Shown piece by piece: positions 35,291 through 40,969 of a stretch of 40,969 bases of DNA. Source of the stretch: Candidatus Poribacteria bacterium (GTDB lineage Bacteria > Poribacteria > WGA-4E > WGA-3G); NCBI GenBank assembly GCA_022394755.1, contig JAGFCA010000115.1, positions 1-40,969 on the forward strand, read 5' to 3'. Numbering within the stretch: the first letter of the stretch is position 1; each line of letters starts with the position of its first letter. The position numbers and the translations under genes are program-made. The notes beneath the pieces were generated by a model. It did not search any database. It was given only the letters and a program-made list of their open reading frames with translations, and was not told where the DNA came from.

Positions 35291-36352
35291 TTAATTTTCA
35301 AGATAGTTATCATTAACATAACGGGTTATCAACTCGATCTCTTTTTCCTCAAGAAACAACCCGTGTTCAATCATACGCGAAATGACTTCGTTTGTCTCTT
35401 CTTTAGAACGAGGAGGATAATCATCAACATCCGTTGTAGGATGGCACTGCGAACATTTATCTTCAAAAAGTACTTTTGCAATCTCTTCATTATAATTGTC
35501 AATCACCAAATCCATATCTGGTTCTTCATTCATGACTGAGGATGCGATTTGAGCCGCTGCCATAGCTTCATCTGTACGCATCTTCTCTTCACGCTGTTTT
35601 TTTACTGCTGTTTTTAGGTTTGGCGTGATTGCGATTAAGTATGTGGAGACACTCCATTCCTCTTCAGGGAAAATTGGCTCACCTATAATTGGTTTTGCTG
35701 CCATACGATTCACAAGACGTACCCAATCTGGCGGAGTACGAGGTTTAGCAAGTATAGTTCGAAGATCATGACATACTACACATTTTCTCTGTAGTACATG
35801 TTGACCATCACGTAATTTACGTTTTGTTGCCAGTTCATCAAGTGGTGCTTCAGATGGTAAACCTGCGTTTTCTATTAATTGGCGAGTTCTGACTATACCT
35901 TCTTCACTGAATGCACCTGTCTGTGTTCTAAGAACTGTTTCTCGAAATGTAAATGGTACTGACAATCCAATTAGCAAATAGGTGCATATCAATAAGGCTA
36001 CACCAATATATGGCATTACTTCTTCAAAATGTCTAAAGAAACGGAGGATTGCAATTTTAACAAGAATTAAAACCCCTATCGTGATCCCAAGCATTAGATG
36101 TGCAACAGTACGAGGTGGTAATTCAACCTGGTAATTCCACAGACGCGGTACCATATACCACATCATAAATATATAGAGTATGGCATAAGAATAACCCAAT
36201 ATACGATGCAATAAGGTTAATGCAGCCGGTGCTTCACTTTTATGTCTTTCCTTATTAAAAGGATACCCCCATAACTTGAACATTAAAAATACTGATGCAT
36301 TCGCTAAACCTAAAAATACGAGCCCAAGAATGGCACTTGTTGAAGACGACAT
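35291..36352 (-). CDS. Membrane-anchored diheme cytochrome c
   Basis: A 353-residue protein. Four N-terminal membrane segments (about 6-25, 44-68, 80-102, 112-132) carry His49, His85 and His108, a pattern that could hold a b-type heme as in cytochrome b561-like proteins. The C-terminal part is exported and has two c-type heme sites, CVVCH at 191-195 and CSQCH at about 300-304, each in a small cytochrome-c-like domain. A charged linker (KKQREEKMRTDEAMAAAQ) separates them. It should pass electrons at the outer face of the inner membrane. The reductase or oxidase partner is not in the window. It has an AGGA ribosome site and lies 57 bp from the PhyH gene on the same strand. Confidence 0.85.
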   Translation of the reverse strand: MSSSTSAILGLVFLGLANASVFLMFKLWGYPFNKERHKSEAPAALTLLHRILGYSYAILYIFMMWYMVPRLWNYQVELPPRTVAHLMLGITIGVLILVKIAILRFFRHFEEVMPYIGVALLICTYLLIGLSVPFTFRETVLRTQTGAFSEEGIVRTRQLIENAGLPSEAPLDELATKRKLRDGQHVLQRKCVVCHDLRTILAKPRTPPDWVRLVNRMAAKPIIGEPIFPEEEWSVSTYLIAITPNLKTAVKKQREEKMRTDEAMAAAQIASSVMNEEPDMDLVIDNYNEEIAKVLFEDKCSQCHPTTDVDDYPPRSKEETNEVISRMIEHGLFLEEKEIELITRYVNDNYLEN

Positions 36353-36409
36353 GATTATATATCCTTATTACAGTTGATATGCTTATTGGATAACCAACTT
36401 CTGATTTAA

Positions 36410-37210
36410 TTACTCTTCTAATGTGGGACGATTCAAACGTGAATGATAAGGTGGTTCCATTACTGCACGTTGTCTTTCATTTGCCCACTCTGGTATTGTA
36501 TATGCTGGTACATAAGCCATATTACCAGCAGTATAACGTGTGAGAATTGATCTTCTTGGATGGTCTGCTGTCCAAGGTAATGTACCGTGTGTAACTGCTT
36601 CTGTGAAAATTATCACATCCCCCGCATCACAGACGAGTTGCCGTATATGTTCCTGATGATCTTGATTTAACCGCATTTCCTGTGGACAAGGATAATTGCT
36701 TTTATGACTACCCGGGATGACAATCAAACCTCCAGCACCCGGTGGAACATCCGTTAACTGGAATGTGACAACCGTCAAACCGTTATGCATACGACCATCC
36801 CGGAATATGTAATACTGGTTAGGATCAAATCCTGGTCCAGATGAACCGTGGAAGATAAATCCTTCAGCTCCTTTATCCATAGACAATAAGAACATCTGAT
36901 GATCCATACGGAAACCTTTGCCTAATATCACGTTTAAATAAGGCACCAACTTGGGATGTGCTAACATGTGGCGAAATGGATTACACCAGGGTTCCTCCCA
37001 TGACAACATACCACCCATTTCCCCTCTGCCATGTTCACCTCGTAATTCTGGTGATCCACCATCAAGGGTTTGTTCTTTCGCACGGATATTCATACTATCA
37101 CTATGCTTGTCTATTGCTTCGTTTGCTAATGTCACCTCTTCAGTGGTAAGAACATTTTTTATTCTCAAATAACCATTTAAATCAAAAAGATATTTCTCAT
37201 CAGCATTCAT
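36410..37210 (-). CDS. Phytanoyl-CoA dioxygenase (PhyH) family protein
   Basis: A 266-residue member of the iron/2-oxoglutarate oxygenase superfamily, greatly expanded in Poribacteria. Recognisable are FIFHGSSGPGFDP (His121), RMHNGLTVVTFQLTDVPPG, GGLIVIPGSHKSN, CDAGDVIIFTEAVTHGTLPW (His208) and the 2-oxoglutarate-side Arg in HPRRSILTRYT. The usual HxD/E iron motif is not exact: His121 is followed by Gly and Ser, so the acidic ligand must be elsewhere or absent. GGAGGT seven to eight bases before the ATG overlaps the stop of the enolase-superfamily gene 12 bp upstream, so the two are coupled. Substrate unknown; many members act on small metabolites rather than phytanoyl-CoA. Confidence 0.85.
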   Translation of the reverse strand: MNADEKYLFDLNGYLRIKNVLTTEEVTLANEAIDKHSDSMNIRAKEQTLDGGSPELRGEHGRGEMGGMLSWEEPWCNPFRHMLAHPKLVPYLNVILGKGFRMDHQMFLLSMDKGAEGFIFHGSSGPGFDPNQYYIFRDGRMHNGLTVVTFQLTDVPPGAGGLIVIPGSHKSNYPCPQEMRLNQDHQEHIRQLVCDAGDVIIFTEAVTHGTLPWTADHPRRSILTRYTAGNMAYVPAYTIPEWANERQRAVMEPPYHSRLNRPTLEE

Positions 37211-37222
37211 CAGTGATACCTC

Positions 37223-38350
37223 CTATACTGCGTAGGCAACAGAACCATCTTCACGTAATGGTGTAGAACCGGTATTCATGGGTTTGAATGGCGTTTTTTC
37301 AATTAAACTATCATCAAGTTCAACACCCAAACCCGGTGCTTCTGGAATCGGTATATATCCACCTTCACGTTGATAGGATACTTTATAAACAGCAAACTGA
37401 TCCGATTCATCTGCTTTGGTATATTCTTGGGTAATAAAGTTTGGAATACTTGCATCTAAGTGTAATGATGCAGCAGTTATCAGTGGTCCAAGGAAGTTAT
37501 GTGTTACAACTGCACTATGATAGGATTCAGCAATGGCAGCTATCTTCTTACAATGGGTTAATCCACCAGCTAATCCGACATCTGGACGTACATACTGGGG
37601 TCCACCGTGTTCTAAGAGTTCTCGGAATTCCCAGATAGTTGTAAATCGTTCACCTATCGCGAGTGGGGTTGTCATACGTTTTGCCAATTCCCCTTGTGTT
37701 GTAATGGTATCTATCTGTATAGGATCTTCTATAAAATACAAATTAAAGGGTGCTAAAGCAGTTTCCAAGACGATACTGTTCATTGGTGTAAGTTTACGAT
37801 GAACTTCAACAATCAGATCAAGATCTGGACCTCCACCTTCACGTGCTGCTGCGACAAGATCACGTGCAGTTTTTACCAGACGGTCAACCGTCATATCTTG
37901 AAAATTACCAACTAAAGGATCAAACTTCAGGGCAGTGAAACCTTCATCTACTGCTGCCTTTGCAGCTTCAAACATGCTTTCAGGTGTGCCACCACCACCG
38001 AGTAGATGTAAACGTATCTTATCACGGCAATTACCACCGAGTAATTCCCAAATCGGCACTTCGAAATGTTTACCCTTGATGTCCCATAATGCTATATCAA
38101 CTGCACTAATCGCTCCACACAAAGCTGTACCTTTGAACGGTCCCATTCTGTATAAGTATTGCCAATGATGTTCGATACGTAAAGGATTCTGTCCAATAAG
38201 GTATTTCTCAAAGGTCTTTACAATTTGATCAACTGCTTCTGGATATCCCCAACACGCTGTTTGCCCGATTCCACTTATACCTGTATCGGTATGAATCCGA
38301 ATTACATACCCATTTCCAATGAAAAACGACTCTATTTTGTCTATTTTCAT
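37223..38350 (-). CDS. Enolase-superfamily dehydratase, galactonate dehydratase-like
   Basis: A 375-residue mandelate racemase/muconate lactonizing enzyme. The capping domain is residues 1-115, then the barrel. Metal ligands are Glu182 (VEVHRK), Glu208 (FIEDPI) and Glu234 (IGERFT), and the acid-base residues are His184 and His284 (VTHNFLGP). This is nearly the set of D-galactonate dehydratase, which from memory has Asp, Glu, Glu, His and His at 183, 209, 235, 185 and 285. The first ligand is Glu here, not Asp. It likely removes water from a sugar acid. GGAGGG four bases before the ATG is the ribosome site. The PhyH oxygenase follows in the same operon, so the two probably act on one compound or its product. 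Confidence 0.9.
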   Translation of the reverse strand: MKIDKIESFFIGNGYVIRIHTDTGISGIGQTACWGYPEAVDQIVKTFEKYLIGQNPLRIEHHWQYLYRMGPFKGTALCGAISAVDIALWDIKGKHFEVPIWELLGGNCRDKIRLHLLGGGGTPESMFEAAKAAVDEGFTALKFDPLVGNFQDMTVDRLVKTARDLVAAAREGGGPDLDLIVEVHRKLTPMNSIVLETALAPFNLYFIEDPIQIDTITTQGELAKRMTTPLAIGERFTTIWEFRELLEHGGPQYVRPDVGLAGGLTHCKKIAAIAESYHSAVVTHNFLGPLITAASLHLDASIPNFITQEYTKADESDQFAVYKVSYQREGGYIPIPEAPGLGVELDDSLIEKTPFKPMNTGSTPLREDGSVAYAV

Positions 38351-38423
38351 ACTACCCTCCGAATAGAAATATAATCTATGTTGATATTGTTTATTGTATC
38401 ACAAGGACATGAAAAATGACAAT

Positions 38424-38930
38424 CTATAACTCAGGTGCATCAGGATAATTTTCCTTAACCATAAGTTCAACCAATGTAGAATAAGCAGGACTCAAGTCCC
38501 GAAACTTATACCGCATATTTGTCACACACGGTGTATTAATTAAACTGTTTAATTCATTCTGATTTATAGCACCTTGTGCTAATTGTCCGATCTCAGTTGT
38601 ACATTCAGCGATCAATTCATCAAGTAATACCGATGCTGCACCGTCACGTACATGACTATTTAATTGAGTTCCAGCAAGTCTACCCGATTCACTATCAAGT
38701 GAGTTTAGCAAATGGACACCCAATATTTCTTTCAATTCAACATCAAGTGTTGAAAAAGAGGTCTTGACATCAGGAATAGACATCGAATTTATTATAGACG
38801 TTAGATCTTCAGGTGTTATTTCTTGAAATGGTGTTGAGATGGGTTGGTCAAGTGCCTCTACAGGATCCCCACATCCTGATATTGACACAACAAAACTCAA
38901 AATTGTGAATATCAAAAGTATGTTTTTCAT
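38424..38930 (-). CDS. Small lipoprotein of unknown function
   Basis: A 168-residue protein with a lipoprotein signal (MKNILLIFTILSFVVSISGC; lipid on Cys20) and a mostly helical, acidic mature part. The mature region has Leu-rich helices and two Cys (in LIAECTTEIG and NTPCVTNM) that could form a disulfide. I recognise no family. AGGTGAG just upstream of the ATG supports the start. It lies 73 bp from the dehydratase gene on the same strand, but no functional link is evident. Confidence 0.75.
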   Translation of the reverse strand: MKNILLIFTILSFVVSISGCGDPVEALDQPISTPFQEITPEDLTSIINSMSIPDVKTSFSTLDVELKEILGVHLLNSLDSESGRLAGTQLNSHVRDGAASVLLDELIAECTTEIGQLAQGAINQNELNSLINTPCVTNMRYKFRDLSPAYSTLVELMVKENYPDAPEL

Positions 38931-39478
38931 AGCTCACCTCTAATGTATATTATGGACAGGTTTTATTGCTAAAGATTGCTCAACTAACTAAATTTTTGTT
39001 ACTTAATAGTATCCTTATAATGATGGTATTTTCAACAGGAATTAATCAGTTAGTCAATTAAATACTCACATAAAATAGTTGGATGCTTTTCTTTAAAAAC
39101 TATAAAAATGTTACACTTTTCCTACAATGTGTAGGATTTATTCTTGTTATTTCATTGTCTTTCGTATTAGTCCCTATCTGGGTTTGGAAGCGAATTTAAC
39201 CTTTAATTCTAAAATATGAAAAAAGTTACAATTTTGTAGTTTTCCCGGATGAACGATGATTCTGTTTTTACTATTAATATTCTCATAACAAAATTTTTAT
39301 TAGTAAGGTCACTCCTGAAAATTTAGGTTATTGGCTTAGGTAATAGTTGTCTATATATTAGTATAAGTATTATATTTATTTTCTATATGTTATTGTAACG
39401 TTTATTTACTATTATGTCAATATAAAAAAGTCTATATGATATTAGTTGCATTATAATTTTTTTTATTCAATTTATTTT
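38931..39478. other. Non-coding AT-rich gap upstream of the tandem repeat
   Basis: This gap of 548 bp has no convincing ORF, RNA gene or strong hairpin. It should contain the promoter of the minus-strand lipoprotein gene. It is among the most AT-rich parts of the window. Confidence 0.6.
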
Positions 39479-39735
39479 TATGAATCGCGGATAGCACGTA
39501 TTACACTGATTATACGGGGAAGAGGGGTTTGGGTGAGGATTGTATTCTTGTCTGAATCGCTGATTACACAGATTACACGGATTGCGCTGAGAAGAGAGGT
39601 TTGGGTGGAGATGGATTTCTTGTCTGAATCGCAGATTACACGGAATGCACAGATTGCGCGGAGAAGAAAGGTTAGGGTGCTGGTTCTTTTCTTGTCTGAA
39701 TCGCAGATTACACGGATTACGCGGAAAGTATTTTG
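39479..39735. repeat. 72-bp tandem repeat, about 3.5 copies
   Basis: The string TCTGAATCGC or its variant starts at 39479 (TATGAATCGC), 39551, 39623 and 39695, a constant period of 72 bp. Each unit begins with 11-bp GATTACACGG-like subrepeats, followed by GAAGAGAGGTTTGGGTG and a TTTCTTG end. Copies differ at several bases. Since 72 is a multiple of three, one plus-strand frame (39446-39760) stays open and would encode 24-residue repeats (FLSESQITRITR-like). I regard that as a by-product of the repeat, not a gene. The repeat ends about 30 bp before the CRISPR array. Confidence 0.85.
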
Positions 39736-39764
39736 TTATAATGATTATTGTTGTTCTTAGGGCA

Positions 39765-40969
39765 GTTTCAATCTCGTAATCGAGAATCTTCTAATTGCTA
39801 CATACAAGACTAACAATTTCTGGGTTCACCACTGCCAGCGTTTCAATCTCGTAATCGAGAATCTTCTAATTGCTACAATCTCCGTATGCCCCTCCCCCGT
39901 TAAATTTCCTTCATGGTTTCAATCTCGTAATCGAGAATCTTCTAATTCCTACTTTGTATTCAAGCCTATGCAGCAAACGAAATTGATGAGTTTCAATCTC
40001 GTAATCGAGAATCTTCTAATTGCTACATTGGTTTCAAGTAATTCTTTATGGATATTACCAACCAAGTTTCAATCTCGTAATCGAGAATCTTCTAATTGCT
40101 ACACCAAGCGACCCGAACTCAAACGACTTGTCTGCTACGTTTCAATCTCGTAATCAAGAATCTTCTAATTGCTACATACGTTGCGTTTCCGTGTTCGTCT
40201 TTGTTCACGATGTGTTTCAATCTCGTAATCGAGAATCTTCTAATTGCTACCCACAATTTAGGTATCATCACCACCTCCAAGAATCGTTTCAATCTCGTAA
40301 TCGAGAATCTTCTAATTGCTACCCAGCAAGTTTCGGCTTTCGGCCGCTATGAAGTAATACGGTTTCAATCTCGTAATCGAGAATCTTCTAATTGCTACGA
40401 AGACATGAGAGCGGATACTGATATGTCTGAAAGAGAGTTTCAATCTCGTAATCGAGAATCTTCTAATTGCTACCATCAAAGAGCGCCATCTGACGCTTTA
40501 CTAAGTCTATAGTTTCAATCTCGTAATCGAGAATCTTCTAATTGCTACAATATACCTTTTGAAAATACAAAATTGTTTGTAAATCCGTTTCAATCTCGTA
40601 ATCGAGAATCTTCTAATTGCTACTTACCACTGTTCCATCTGCCGCTTTTGCTTTCATGAGTTTCAATCTCGTAATCGAGAATCTTCTAATTGCTACATCA
40701 TCGGAGGAACACCACCGACTTGAAGCACTCCAACGTTTCAATCTCGTAATCAAGAATCTTCTAATTGCTACTACCTTATATCAAGTCATAAACATATCAG
40801 AATTAACGCAGTTTCAATCTCGTAATCGAGAATCTTCTAATTGCTACCAAAACTAAATACAACGGCAGACTGGGATGAATACTGTTTCAATCTCGTAATC
40901 GAGAATCTTCTAATTGCTACGTGAAACACCCCCCAGAAGGACGGCATGAAATAGTCGTTTCAATCTCGT
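39765..40969 (-). CRISPR. CRISPR array: 16 full 37-nt repeats, 16 spacers, truncated by the window end
   Basis: Plus-strand repeat: GTTTCAATCTCGTAATCGAG, then AATCTTCTAATTGCTAC. Full repeats start at 39765, 39840, 39916, 39990, 40066, 40139, 40214, 40286, 40362, 40437, 40512, 40587, 40660, 40735, 40811 and 40884; a 17th begins at 40957 and is cut. Spacers are 35-39 nt and all different. Repeats 6 and 14 carry G to A at repeat position 18 (40156, 40752), and repeat 3 carries G to C at position 33 (39948). The palindrome TCTCG-TAAT-CGAGA forms the crRNA hairpin. The reverse strand ends in GATTGAAAC, the usual 5' handle end of type I/III crRNAs. Transcription is thus probably from the minus strand, with the leader to the right of the window. 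No cas gene is present, so the subtype is open; type III or I-D like is likely. Confidence 0.97.

Noticed and set aside
39446..39760. 104-residue plus-strand ORF over the 72-bp tandem repeat
   Set aside because: The frame is open only because the repeat period is a multiple of three; there is no ribosome site and the product is a low-complexity repeat.
39731..39764. CRISPR leader at the left end of the array
   Set aside because: Only about 30 bp separate the first repeat from a degenerate tandem repeat, and the repeat orientation points to a leader on the right.
39968..40856. Several plus-strand ORFs inside the CRISPR array
   Set aside because: They translate the repeat again and again and have no gene-like start signals.

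Overview
The window is AT-rich and reads as ordinary bacterial chromosome using the standard code, since several genes end in TGA. The best guess for the source is Candidatus Poribacteria or a close uncultured marine lineage. The reason is the combination of a Uma2-type nuclease, a DUF4838 protein, a phytanoyl-CoA dioxygenase next to an enolase-superfamily dehydratase, secreted proteins of unknown type and abundant small dispersed repeats. No rRNA, tRNA or other phylogenetic marker was found, so this assignment is an inference.

Layout. Positions 1-95 hold two copies of a 52-bp tandem repeat. From 200 to 8131 the minus strand carries a VWA/amidotransferase-like membrane protein, a Uma2 nuclease and a three-gene set (isochorismatase-fold hydrolase, nucleoside-symporter-like MFS permease, DUF4838 protein). 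From 8421 to 9871 the plus strand has a degenerate receiver protein, a CYTH protein and a small unknown ORF, closed by a terminator. From 9982 to 15039 there is a deoxyhypusine-synthase-like protein overlapping an O-antigen ligase/polymerase, a secreted unknown and a cNMP-binding PP2C phosphatase.

The centre (15909-23468) is a lipid region. It holds a YnbA/YnbB-like pair (CDP-alcohol phosphatidyltransferase plus CDP-diglyceride synthase), flanked by inverted copies of a palindromic repeat. This is followed by a 1423-residue fusion of fatty acyl reductase, acyl-activating domain, acyl carrier protein and PlsC acyltransferase, and then a HAD-IB hydrolase. The fusion resembles the ElbD ether-lipid enzyme of Myxococcus, so this bacterium may make ether lipids. 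Housekeeping genes follow: metG, an AddB-like nuclease and Mn-type superoxide dismutase.

At 30889-34813 lies an ilvB-ilvN-ilvC operon for branched-chain amino acid synthesis. It has a consensus sigma70-type promoter, a T-box leader whose antiterminator and terminator can both be drawn, and a strong bidirectional terminator. Convergent with it is an SRPBCC gene broken by a one-base change in a homopolymer. Further minus-strand genes encode a membrane-anchored diheme cytochrome c, a PhyH-type dioxygenase, a galactonate-dehydratase-like enzyme and a small lipoprotein.

The right end holds a 72-bp tandem repeat and a CRISPR array of 16 complete 37-nt repeats that runs off the window. No cas genes are present. 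Repeat structure suggests that crRNAs come from the minus strand and that the leader lies beyond the right edge.
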